From: Cokeromyces recurvatus
Lineage: Eukaryota > Mucoromycota > Mucoromycetes > Mucorales > Mucoraceae
Length of the DNA stretch: 64,000 nt
Direction: 5' to 3'
Assembly: GCF_025118155.1 (NCBI RefSeq)
Contig: NW_026251397.1
Span: 579,501 to 643,500 of the forward strand
Positions 10,688 through 21,641 of this stretch are shown here, piece after piece. The translations under genes and the position numbers were made by a program. The notes beneath the pieces were generated by a model. That model searched no databases, was not told the origin of the DNA, and was given only the letters and a program-made list of their open reading frames with translations. Numbering within the stretch: the stretch's first letter is position 1; each line of letters opens with the position of its first letter.

Positions 10688-11673
10688 AATGATGTTTTCT
10701 TTATAAAATAACGTGTGGGTTTGGGGGGAGGAGGAGGAGGAAGAAAGGAATTACTATTAGAATAAAAAAGAGAAAATAATAATAATTATAAAGAATGGTT
10801 TTATAGTCTTAATGTTACACACTGTCTAGAGAATAAGTATACTAATAAGGCCAGTTTAGGCTGACAGGTTAAGTATATACAGATGTATTATTAATTTCCC
10901 ACCCATTATTATACGAATCCATATTATATGCTACGTAAACATGTGAAGAAATAAGAAGAGGCTATCTTCTTTTGTATATCGGTCATTTGACTTTAAAAGC
11001 TATTTATGTAACATTATGTAGAGTATATTATTGGATATGACTAGCAGTTCATTATTGGAAGAAAATATACATATTTGTATGAATGTATATATAATAAAAG
11101 GAGAAGAAGCCTAATGATAAACGAATAATCATATATTGAGTTTATTTATACAAGGAATTACTTGTCAATAAAGAGTGTTCTTTTTTTTTTCCCATTCTTT
11201 TGCTTATTATACAACTTTGATAATACTATTTAGTAGAATTGAAATGATCAAAGTTTCAGTTATCATGCAGGTTGTAAATCTTTAAAGTTTTATGACAACT
11301 ACCATTAAGCAATTATATTCTTATCTTTAGCAGCATGATGAATATACAATATGAATAGTTGAGTATACTATTTTCATATAAATTGTTTACATGACACGTC
11401 ATATATATAGGATCTATACTATTTGATATAATAAACGTCAAATAATCTAATATTCTCCCTAAAATTAGATACAACTTTTTTTTTTATTATATATGATAAA
11501 GCTTAAGGAGAAACATGTAAGGGAAAGAAAATAATAAACAGAAAAAAAAAAAAAAGGAGGAGGACATAGAAGAAGAAAAAAAATAAGGCTATTTCCATTT
11601 CATTTTATCTTTCTTTTTTATATATATATATATTTATATACATATTCATATATGTATTTTTGAAGGAGAAATT
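10688..11673. other. Divergent intergenic region (acyl-CoA oxidase / SGNH lipase)
   Basis: Shared upstream region of two divergent genes. It holds a GGAGGAGG stretch next to the oxidase start (polypyrimidine on the coding strand), short homopolymers and a (TA)n run near 11622. No further gene or RNA recognised. Confidence 0.5.
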
Positions 11674-13316
11674 ATGAAATTTGTTTATTTTTTTTCTCTG
11701 CTATTATTTTTTAGTGGCGTAAAACCAATTGAAGTCATATCTATTGATGATTGTCCCAAATTGACTCCTAGATTTCAGAGATCAGTTAGTGTGGATGATT
11801 TAAGAATTGATGATATAGAAGTGATAGCAGCCTTAGGCGATAGGTAAAGGCAACTATATAATAATAAAAAAAAAAGACCATCTATAATCTGACTCTTATT
11901 CTATCTATAGTATTACAGCTGGTATGCTAGCTAAGAATATTAATACAACATATGTTGCTCGAGATCAAATTATAGAATATCGAGGTGTGAGTTGGTTTAT
12001 GGGTGGGGTATGTAATTTAATATGTATACACATATACTTATTTGTTAAATCTGGGTCTAATCACTCACTATTTTCTTGTGTAGGATCCGGATGCACCTTC
12101 TGTGGCGAAATATGTTAAACACTTTAATGCAGATGTATATGGTGCTTCAATAGGTCAGAAACCAGCAAGATTATGTCAAGGTAAATTTAAATATATGGTT
12201 TCTTTTTTTTTGTGAATATGTGTTTAATTACATATAACTTTATAGAGACCTTCTTTTGTTTGAATGCGCATCATGAGTAATATATATATATTTATATTTG
12301 TATATATATACATATTTGTATATAAATATACACTGCCAATAATAACCATTTTTCTTTTTTATATCTATTTTTATATAGTCCTGAAATAGATGTTTTAAAT
12401 GCAGCTCAATCAGGAGCAACAAGTCAAGAATTATCGGAACAAGTCGACTATTTGACAGAATATCTCGGAGAAGGGACATCCTTAGCAAATAAATGGAAAT
12501 TGATCAATATCTTTATTGGTAGTAACGATGTCTCTGTCTCGTGCCTACCTGGAAAAAATATAGATACATTTAAAAAAAATATGAAATCAACGATAGAAAA
12601 ATTAATAGATAATATAGATTATACGTTTATTAATCTTGGTAAGACTTCCATTATATATGACGTTTATAAATCAATTTGATTGATATATATATATATATAA
12701 TGATAGTTGGCTTATCACAGAATAGTGAATTGATGAATTTAGTTCAAAGACAAGCACCTAAATATAAAAAGAATTTCAAAGATGAAGATGTTAACATACA
12801 AAGTTATGAATGCTATTGTTGTACTCAGCCTGATTATGGAATTACTTTTGTCAAAGATCAAATCGAATTATATAATAAAGCTTTAATCGAGATAGCAGAA
12901 GACTTTAGTAGTAACTCATATCTTCAAGATTTACTTGAGCCTATATTAAATAATGGAAGACGGTCGACAAAAAATATAGCTATTGTTTATCAACCCATGA
13001 ATACAATTATATCAACTATACCCTATACTGCATTAAGGTTTCTATTATTATTGTTATTATTATTTGAAAACATTCAAGATCTTATCTGATTTTTTTTTCT
13101 GTTTTTCTATTTTTTTTTTTTCTGTTTTTCAGTAACATTGACGGATATCATCCTAATATGATTGGATACAGTTATTTTTCAAGATTACTATGGAATCAAA
13201 TGTTCTTGTCTAAAAATGAAAAAATACAAGACAAAATAACTTTCAATGCAGCTCTACCCTTGTATTGTCCCACTGAAAATGACAGATTAAAAACAAATCC
13301 AAAGAAGTTTATATAA
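11674..13316 (+). CDS. Secreted phospholipase B-like SGNH/GDSL hydrolase
   Basis: Exons 11674-11843, 11911-12007, 12084-12180, 12246-12276 (31 nt), 12379-12638, 12707-13037 and 13133-13316 give 389 aa. A signal peptide (MKFVYFFSLLLFFSG) starts the protein. Splicing of intron 1 recreates GDSITAG (block I with the nucleophilic Ser). Later come EYRGVSWFMGGD, NAAQSGATS (block II Gly), IFIGSNDVS (block III, Gly and Asn of the oxyanion hole) and DGYHPN (block V catalytic Asp and His), the last created across intron 6. EYRGxSW and the block spacing match the animal/protist phospholipase B1 family, which removes fatty acids from phospholipids outside the cell. No GPI tail is seen. An AATAAA overlaps the stop codon. 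Confidence 0.9.
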
Positions 13317-13320
13317 TAAA
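13315..13320 (+). promoter_or_regulatory. AATAAA polyadenylation signal overlapping the lipase stop
   Basis: AATAAA begins at the second base of the TAA stop. The following ATTTATTTATTT stretch reads as repeated AATAAA on the other strand, so it can also serve the convergent sulfiredoxin gene, whose stop is only 95 bases away. Confidence 0.5.
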
Positions 13321-13411
13321 TATATTTATTTATTTATTTATTTACAATTTGTTTTTTGTTTTTGTTTTTTTCAAGTAATAATTAATATACGCATATATAC
13401 AAAGATTATTA

Positions 13412-13927
13412 TTAGTTTTTGAAGGGTGAAGATGAACCCAAATAAGTTGTAATAATACTAGGTGGTGTATCAATTAATTTTGCTCTAATCGTTTCTCTTC
13501 CTAATTCTTTATTCGCTGCCCAACGATGACATCCGCCAAAGGCAAAATAATAATCTTGACCTTTATAAGTGACATGATGAACATCCTATACAATATGATA
13601 AATAAATAAATAAAGCTTTTCCCCTTCTTCCTTTTTTATATATCTGAATGTGTATTCTATTCACTTACAATAGGTGTCAATTCCTTTTCTGTTTCTGGGT
13701 TCTTTAATACTTCTTTCATTAACTCTACTTTCTCTCTATCTAATAGAGAAGGAATAGGTCGATTGATAACAGACATTGGAACATCATATACCTTTTCATA
13801 CATAACAGTTTTACTTAATTTGTATGTTGTCCGAATATCTATATTATACATATATATATATATTTACCTCTTTAATAGAATTACCATGAATTGAAAAGTT
13901 GTCGTATTCTCTCACTTGAGTAGTCAT
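13412..13927 (-). CDS. SRX1: Sulfiredoxin
   Basis: ATP-dependent enzyme that reduces hyperoxidised (sulfinic) 2-Cys peroxiredoxins. Exons 13927-13868, 13791-13669 and 13585-13412 give 118 aa, close to yeast Srx1. The active-site signature FGGCHR with the catalytic Cys is present near the C-terminal third, preceded by INRPIPSLLDREKV (typical of the family) and followed by GRETIRAKLIDT and the C-terminal YLGSSSPF. No N-terminal targeting sequence is evident, so a cytosolic location is likely. It is convergent with the lipase gene (95 bases between stops). A 13-A run about 210 bases upstream is T on the coding strand. Confidence 0.95.
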
Positions 13928-14514
13928 TCTTCTTTTAATAATCTGTTTTATCATTCAATTTGAAAAGATCAAAGTTAATAGAAACGAATTTTCTTCTTTT
14001 ATACTCATTCTATTACATAATAATGATTATTATTAAAATTCAGAAAACTGAACAGTCTAAAAAGTGGCATGTTTATGTGCATTAACCAATTATATGAATA
14101 CTTCGTAAAAATGAATTTTATTTGCTGATTGGTAAAACAAAAAAAAAAAAATAGTGTTAGGTGAACTAATTATAGAAGAGAATAAGAATCGTAATTATTA
14201 TTATTAGTAGTGGTAGTAATGTGATTCTATAATAATAATAATAATAGTAGTAGTAGTAGTACTTGGTAAACGCGAACTATCAATTATTATTGATGAAAAC
14301 AATTTGTGTTAATGTTGTTACTTTTTTATTCCATATATTAAAAAGAATGGTATTATTAACAACGTGTATGTATACGTTTATCTGATCTATGATATAGATT
14401 ATCTATTGAATAAGATAAAAATCTTTTAAGAAAAATGCGATGAATTTTATACTGTTTGTTATCCATACATAAATTTGAAAGGCTTTGATGAACATATAAA
14501 ACTTTTCTCCTTCC

Positions 14515-14557
<43 letters not shown>

Positions 14558-16162
14558 ATAGCGCTTAAATCCTCAAACAATAATAATATGTATAAAAGTG
14601 ATAGTATTCGCGTTCTTTTTTTTTTTCAATTTAGTCTATCCAAGCTACTTCTTTAAAAATATATATATATATATATATAAATAAAGGCTATCGTACGAAA
14701 AGTAAATAATGACAAAAATTAACACTTCATCAGGTCATCTTTATCCGATAAAGAAGAACAGAACGATTGCTTCTAAGCTGTATATATGTCCGTTGTAGGA
14801 AATTGTTTATGAAACCTAATAAATTTTATTTTATTTTTTTTAAATTAGCTTATAGTGCCTTCATCTTTATCTGAAGAAGATAGACATGATTAATAATCTT
14901 GGGTATTATAACGCCTATATCACCTCAAATTACGTTTGTTGGATTCAGCAGTAAAGTCTGAAACGTTTTATCATCCATCAAGGGTAATAAGTATAGACAA
15001 ATGTAGTGAGAATAATGATGATTTCAAACATATAGATAGATTCCTTCTTTCTTTATATCATACTACTCTTATCTATTGAAAAGTTCCTGATCGTAGTGGA
15101 AATGTTTTAATAGGAGTTTTATCAAATTTTTTTTTTCAAGCTATTTATTTATTCTTTACTCTATACGCTTGATACATTCTTTACTCTACTGACCGGCTTT
15201 AATTTAATTTTTTGTAAATATTTACAAGCCTATTCTCAACTCATTTGGACCGGTTTACCTGATAAAACAGATATTTATGTATTATCATTTCAAGTTAAGC
15301 GTAAAAAAAAAAAAATATTATATGTATATACATATAAAGTATCTATATTCATCACCACCACCACCCATTGAATTCATATCTTTCAACAAGAGAGACTATA
15401 ATATTGATACGTCAATCAATATCTTTGAAATAATAGTACCAAAAGATAATTGAAATTGTCTTGGTAAACAATATAAAAGTTTACCCTTTTTTTATCAAAC
15501 TTATATTTATTTTATAACCCACTTACATTTCAACAAAAATGTTATTTGAATTGTTTATTCACACTAACTTATTATTATTATAAACAATATCAGCCAATGA
15601 TACTACCCATAAAACGGCTTGAAAATCCAAAATAAAGGCAATTCTAGAACCTTTCATTGTGTTGAAGAGAATCTATCTTCCCTTATCCTATATTGAAATA
15701 AAAAAATAAAATACTATTTATATGAATTTCAACTAATTCATAATAGAGAAGCAAGTTCGCGTCATTGTCTCTAGTATGAATCCTTTTATTTGAGCCCCCT
15801 TAGGTTTTAAATGATATGCATAATAGATCAATTCAAGATAGACTTTCTATATTATTAAGACAAAAATATGTATATTCTATCCAATTATATCTTATCGATT
15901 TATAACGTACAAATTTCATCTGTTTAAATCTAAACTTATCTAAATGAATTAGACAACAACATGCCACAGTATACACAAATAAATATCTATCGATTTCACC
16001 CATTAAAAAAAAAAAAAAAAGAGAGAGAGAGAGAACGAGAAAGAGAAAGAGAGAAGCAGCATTTAATATCTCTCTTTTTCTCTTTCTTTTTTCTGTATAT
16101 CTTTTTACTTTTTACTTTTCTTTTTTCTATTTCTCTCACTCTCTCTTTTTAATTTAATAAAA
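13928..16162. other. 2.2-kb gene-poor region between divergent genes
   Basis: No complete gene found. It contains homopolymers (a long T run near 14518-14553), ATT/AGT microsatellites near 14195-14262, (TA)n near 14660 and short open stretches near 14900-14960 and 15225-15300 that do not persist in one frame. A pyrimidine-rich stretch from 16063 to 16149 sits just upstream of the next start codon and probably belongs to its promoter or 5' UTR. No tRNA or snRNA recognised. Confidence 0.5.
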
Positions 16163-17030
16163 ATGCACACTAAAACCATTCTTACTCTTGCTATTGCAAC
16201 CCTTATGGTTCAAGGTAAAGCATATCGATAGAGATATAGGAAAGGTTATAAATTAATCATCTATTTTTATAGTTCATGCCGTAGCTTCTGTTGATTCTAC
16301 TGTTAATGATATTTCTTCTGATGCTAACAGAGGTACACATGTTGCTCCTCTTTCCATGCTTGAAAAGATGGGTGTCAAAGTTACAAAAGTGGATGCTGAG
16401 AATGATGTTGGAAAAGATGAAGAAAATGACGTAGATTTGCAAGAAAATGAGTTGGAAGAACAAGAAAATGATGTTGATGCTGACGCTGACGCTGACGCTG
16501 ACGCTGATGCTGATGTTGATGCTGACGCTCAAGAGATTGATGCTGATGTTCAGGAAAATGATACTGATGCTAAGGAAAATGAAGTTGACATTCAAGAGAA
16601 CGAAGAAGGCAAAGAAGAAGAAAAGAAGGATAAAAAGAAGAAGAACAAGAAAGGAAAGAAAGAGAAGGAGAATGAAGAGGACTTGAAAAAGAATACGAAT
16701 ACAGATGAGACTGCAGAAGAACTTGCACAAGCTGAATTAGAGGAAAAGGCTGAAGAAAACGCCAACAAAGAAGAAATGGAGAGTATTGAAGCTGCTGATT
16801 TTAGTCAATCTAATCTTGCCTCTCAAAGCCTCTCTGCTTCGGCTTCTGCTGCAAGTCTTTCTATGGCTTATGGTGCCTCTGACCTTCATCGTAACCCTAT
16901 CGTTATCGCTACTTCTTCTCTCAAGCCCTCTGCTAAGGCTCAAAATGCTAAGAATAGTGGTAACTTGGTTCATGTTAGTATCGGTGCTACATTTAGTGTC
17001 GCTGCATTAGTTGCCTATGTTCTTTTTTAA
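16163..17030 (+). CDS. Secreted, probably GPI-anchored acidic protein with Asp-Ala repeats
   Basis: Exons 16163-16214 and 16273-17030 give 269 aa. The N-terminus (MHTKTILTLAIATLMVQ) is a signal peptide. The middle is very acidic: a run of Asp-Ala dipeptides (about residues 75-95, encoded by a GAYGCY hexamer array at roughly 16473-16530), then Glu/Asp/Asn-rich segments ending in ENE or END, then a Lys-rich block (about residues 125-150). A Ser/Ala-rich stretch leads to a hydrophobic C-terminus (VSIGATFSVAALVAYVLF) after small residues, the layout of a GPI attachment signal. No enzymatic domain is visible. It could be a cell-wall or surface protein, and the acidic repeat could bind cations; both are inference. 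The hexamer array is probably length-variable. Antisense Val-Ser frames through it are artefacts. Confidence 0.8.
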
Positions 17031-17330
17031 CTATCTTTCTATCTTTTGCCCTTCGCCTCCCCTCCCCTCCCCCCAAAAAAAAAATGAATAGACTTTTTTC
17101 CTTTTCTTCTTCTTCTTCTACCTTTTTCTTTATTAGAATTACAAAACTAAACAATTATATATTAGTTTAGTGTCTTCTTTTTTTTTTTTGTTCTCCCACT
17201 CTCCCCTTCCCCCTCCCCCTCCTTTTTTTTTAAATTAATAATAAAATAACGTTTATTTCTACATTCTTCATGTTATAAATATATGCATTTGGGTATACAC
17301 TAATATGTATGCATTCTCTATACATCTTCA

Positions 17331-18380
17331 TCATTCAAATTTATATCTATTTCTTTTTAAAACTTCAAATATCGTCATACTAATTGCTGTTGTAGGCAAT
17401 CCCCAAGCAATATTGGCATATAACGATCTTATCAATACATTTCGACCTTCATATCGAATTAAATGTTTTGCAATCGAGATTGGACCCTCTCTAAAGTCTT
17501 TTCCATGTTCTGCCGCCGATATCTGCCATCTCGTCTTAATAATATCTAATGGAGTAGATATGAAACAACTTGTAATACCTGCTACACTAGAGCATAGCAT
17601 ATATAGTGTTGGACTGACTCTTGATGATTCATCACGAATCATCCATTGTTTCATTTTTTCATATGTAATGAAATAAGTTGCTGAATGAGGTATAAAAACA
17701 ACTAAACTCATCCAATATCCCCTAAAGAATCCTCTTATGCCTTCGTATTTCAACATATGAGTAGCGAGTGAAAGGAATGAGGTTTGCTTTGCTTTGTTTG
17801 TTGTCTGAAGGCGATTTTTCATTACCTCCATTGGTGTGAAAAATAAACCAGCTGATATTTCAGCAATGCAACCCGAAACTAGATGATTGACTGCAGCATC
17901 TTTTTTGATCTGATATTTATTGTATAATGTTTGCTTTGTCGTTTCGTAACAAGAAAGATAGACTGATAGGGCAGGTACAGAGAATAGGAGAGCAACGGGT
18001 AATCCTCGATAGAGTGAGGTGAAGGTCCGTAATTGATTCAACTTGTCATTGTTTCCAACTTGAATTGGAAATATAATTGTTTTCAAGTTTTCAAATAGTG
18101 TTGTTTTATTAGTGTTATTATGATTTAGAGTTGATGCTTGTAAACGAATTTTGATTGTATCCACTAATAATAATAATAATATAGAGTAATTACTACGAAT
18201 ATATATGGATAAACATTGGAGCAGTCATGTTTTTTTCTTTTTTTTTTTTGCAAAAAAAAATATATATATATATATGTATTTATATAAATATATACTTGGA
18301 TGTGTAATGGTTCTTGTAACGAGTGCTGCTATACTTGATGCAAATATATAATAACCATCAACTCCATTGTTATCCGACAT
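17331..18380 (-). CDS. Mitochondrial carrier family protein, substrate unknown
   Basis: Exons 18380-18296 and 18163-17331 give 305 aa. Three SLC25 signatures are present: HPMDTIKIRLQ (created across the intron), TPMEVMKNRLQ and TPLDIIKTRWQ, each followed by the second helix of its repeat, with FFRGYW and SLYRGLP loop motifs. This defines an inner mitochondrial membrane transporter, but the contact-point residues do not let me name the substrate by eye. The repeat 1 loop is longer than usual (a stretch with HNNTNKT). It is convergent with the acidic surface-protein gene (300 bases between stops) and divergent from BUD31, with only 206 bases between start codons. Confidence 0.9.
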
Positions 18381-18500
18381 TTATATAACATAAAGATGAA
18401 AAACTGTCAAAAAGAGAAAAAAAGATGTTTCTCCTGAATCTTTGTAGTCATTGTTTTCTCGGCCCGCACATAAACGTCATCATTTCCATCACATTTGTAC

Positions 18501-18526
18501 TTTTTTTTTTTTTTTTTTTTTTTTTT
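18501..18526 (+). repeat. Poly(dT) tract upstream of BUD31
   Basis: T26 on the coding strand of BUD31, 60 bases upstream of its ATG, inside the 206-base bidirectional promoter shared with the carrier gene. A further T12 lies at about 18550-18561. Confidence 0.85.
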
Positions 18527-18586
18527 GGCTATTCCAAGTTGTCCTGTCCTTTTTTTTTTTTCTGTGTATCATAAATTGTTTAAATA

Positions 18587-19214
18587 ATGCCAAAAATCAG
18601 AACAACTCGAACCAAAAGACCTCCACCAGGATTCGATGAAATAGAACCTACACTAGAAGAATTTGCAAGAAAAATGAAAGAAGGTAAAATAAAAATATAC
18701 ATTCATTTTCAAATTATAAAAGTGACATTTCGATGAATTATTCAAAAAAAAGTTTTTTTTTTTTTTTAAATCATATACATAGTTGAAAATGAATCTCATG
18801 AAGGAAAACGTATTGTAGAAAGTACGTGGCCAGTGTTTCGTATTCACCATCAACGTTCACGTTATATTTACGATCTTTATTATAAAAGAAAGATTATTTC
18901 TAGAGAACTTTATGATTATTTGATCAAGAATAAATATGCTGATGCTAATCTTATAGCTAAATGGAAAAAGGTAAGATATTATTCAAGTGCCATTTTTTTT
19001 TTTTTTTTTTTTTGTATCATATATTTGTGTATTCAGTTTTATATTTTTATATTAGCCTGGATTTGAAAAACTATGTTGCCTTCGTTGTATTCAACCTAAA
19101 GATACAAATTTTGGCACAACATGTATTTGTAGAGTACCAAAAGAAAAGTTAGAAGAAGGAAAGATAGTAGAATGCGTCTTATGTGGCTGCAGAGGTTGTG
19201 CAAGTGGTGATTAA
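18587..19214 (+). CDS. BUD31: Pre-mRNA splicing factor BUD31/G10 homologue
   Basis: Small, highly conserved nuclear protein of the spliceosome (Bud31 in yeast, Cwf14 in fission yeast). Exons 18587-18683, 18783-18970 and 19056-19214 give 147 aa, close to the usual 144-157. It begins with the family's [19 protein letters not shown], continues with [19 protein letters not shown] and [20 protein letters not shown], and ends with a Cys-rich zinc-binding domain ([18 protein letters not shown], then [13 protein letters not shown]). Every landmark of the family is intact. Intron 1 interrupts the E-x-E helix; intron 2 lies before the zinc domain and carries a T-run. Confidence 0.97.
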
Positions 19215-21071
19215 AAAAGAGAGACAGGGAGACAGAGAGCGAGAGAGCGAGAAACGAAAAAAAAAAAAGACAAATAAAGACAATAAATGGTTCTCAACAA
19301 GAAGGGAATATTTAAGTTTTTATGTATATGGAACAAGAATATTCTCAAACTTCTAATTCAAAAAAAAAAAAGTAATCATGTATAGGTTTTAACTCTTAAG
19401 GCTTGTAGTTAATTTGCTCTAATTTCTTTCTTTTTTACTCTGAAAAATCAGATTCATTTTTAATATTATGAAAATATATGAAGCAAAGTGTGTAAATATG
19501 GATGTGTGTATATACATTGGAATAGCGTATTTAATTATAGCTCTTTATTTGTTTGTATTGAATTTAGCTGTTTGCAAACATAATGCGTCCAACTAAAAAT
19601 TCGTTTTTCTAAATCCTTCTTTTTGGAATCAATATGTATGTCTGTGTAGAGGCTTTTATGTAACAAATGAAAAAAAAAGCGTTAGCCTAGTCTAAAAAGT
19701 TTATTTTAACATGCCTTTTATGCTTGCTTAGCACTGTCTATTTTTATTTTATTTTATTTTTTTTTTAAAAAAAGCAATTCTAATAAGAATAAATATACAT
19801 GTTCACACACTCTAACATGAGCTTATTTAAATATTTAAAAGGTAGGTAGGTTCAAGTAAGTAACAGCTGTATTCAATTAATTTAAAACGAATGAACAAAT
19901 AAATAAATACACAGTTCTCAAAATCATTTGAACATTATTTGTGTAATTGCACCCTGAATGTTTGAGTGTTAGAGATACAATATGCTACTGTTTTGCACTT
20001 GAAATACAAGATATTATTATTATTTTCTGTATAACTATCTACTTTATTAGTTTTAACTCATCTTTATATGAATGCTTCTATGACAAGCTTCCTCTATTGA
20101 GTCTGTTAATATATATATATATATTTATTAGGTAAGGAGTTTGTTTGTGAGCTCAATTGAGGGAGGTGTGTGTGTGTGTGTGTCTCTGTCGACGAAGTCT
20201 TTGTTTACCTTGACTTTAATTGAATTAAGAACGTTATACATTCTGCTAAAGGTCGATTATAAATAAGTATCATGCAATTAATCATCATGCTGTTTTGCTA
20301 AAAAAAAAAAATAGCATTGTCGTTCATCATTAACGTTAGAAAGAAAAAAGAAAAGGAGCATTACAAAGAGTCAGTAGTCTCAGTAGCTTGACAGAATACT
20401 ATGAAAAGTATTATGTATATATTTTTATATATATTTTTTTGTAAAACTCTATTAGGAATTTTATTACTTTATCTGGGTTGTATAAAGAAATAAAACTGTC
20501 TTATCGAAAAGAAAACAACCATTATGTATACTCCTCTTGTTATAAAAATCTTAACCAAAGAAGGTCAAGCTTGGAGGGAGATGATAAGATTGTAGATAAC
20601 AATGGCTGACTAACTAACTCCTTAAACTATTTTTTTTTTCCTTCAGAGTAGTAAAAGACAGTTATGCTATCAATACTTGGTTGAAGAAAAAGGTCTTTTT
20701 TTTTTTGCTGCTGCTGCTGCTTTGCTATGTATACCCACCATCTATGTACTCTTATTTTTATGCATCACAACCCCGTTTTATATAAATAAATTCAATGCTT
20801 CATAAAAAAAAAAGAGTTTTCGACATATAGTACTACAATAAATATGATTTTTTTTTTATAGTAAACAAAATCAAGGAGTAGAAGAAAAAAAAAATCAGGG
20901 TATAGGAAAAAAAAACTAGTAATATGTATCTCATCTTTTGTTTCTACCTCCCTCTTTTTTTTTTTTTTTTTTTTTTTTGAACTATTTGTATAAAAGACTT
21001 GATTTTTTTTTTTTATTTTTATTTTTTTTATTTTTATTTTTTATTATTATTATTTCTGGTCTACAAGAGAT
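19215..21071. other. 1.9-kb intergenic region between BUD31 and the calcineurin-tail gene
   Basis: No gene recognised. In particular, no translation shows calcineurin catalytic-domain motifs that could be an upstream part of the next gene. It holds a TG microsatellite near 20168-20182, a GCT triplet run near 20710 and several T runs; a T run near 20957-20979 lies about 90 bases upstream of the next ATG. Confidence 0.5.
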
Positions 21072-21560
21072 ATGTCAATTGCAGTGATTCCTAATAACAA
21101 AAATACCAAGTGCACTAAAAAATTTAGTTTAAGCACCACCACCACCACCACCACCACCACCACCGCAACGTCAATTGATAGTCAACGTAAACACGTTATT
21201 AAAAGAAAAGTAATTGCTATTGGTAAACTATCAAAGTCATACAACGTCTTGAAGGAACATGCTGAACTTGTTCAACAGTTAAAGACTCTATCAACAAATG
21301 GTAAATTGCCTATTGGTATCTTGGCTACAGGAGAGCAAGGTATTCGGGAAGGTAACAAATACATATATATATATTTATATAAATAGAGGAATTAAATAAG
21401 CTTATAATATAAATTAGCTATTGTTGAAAAGACGGCTGCTTTGAATAATAATAATAATAATAATTTGAACAAAATAAAAGAAGAAAAGGAGAATATGACT
21501 TTACATTATCATCAGCCTACTCCAAATACAATTACATCAAGAGAAGGTGGGCATATATAA
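21072..21560 (+). CDS. Stand-alone protein resembling the calmodulin-binding tail of calcineurin A
   Basis: Exons 21072-21351 and 21418-21560 give 140 aa. After a low-complexity N-terminus with ten Thr, residues about 38-75 read RKHVIKRKVIAIGKLSK, then VLKEHAELVQQLKTLS, then GKLPIGILATGEQGIREG. This matches, residue class by residue class, the calmodulin-binding segment of the calcineurin A C-terminus (RxxIxxKIxAIGRMxRVFxVLREExExxxxLK, then LPxGxLxxGxxGIxxAI). No phosphatase domain, B-subunit helix or metal-site motif is present in the gene or the 1.9 kb upstream. The second exon has a seven-Asn run and a Lys/Glu-rich stretch where the autoinhibitory region would be. It could be a free calmodulin-binding regulator or a relic of a duplicated CNA gene; the intact ORF, good splice sites and upstream T runs favour a gene. 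It is convergent with EAF1 (81 bases between stops). Confidence 0.7.
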
Positions 21561-21641
21561 TAGTATTTCCCTGACTTTTTTTTTGTTTACCCCTGATTTC
21601 CCTCACATTTAATATAATAAAGTCATTTATTATTATTGTTA

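Noticed and set aside
16257..16730. Antisense frame of 157 codons rich in Val-Ser and Phe-Leu
   Set aside because: It is the complement of the Asp-Ala and Lys/Glu-rich coding repeat of the surface protein and has no independent support.
19947..20135. 62-codon frame starting MHPECLSV
   Set aside because: Ends in a (TA)n microsatellite, no recognisable domain and no calcineurin motif that could link it to the next gene.
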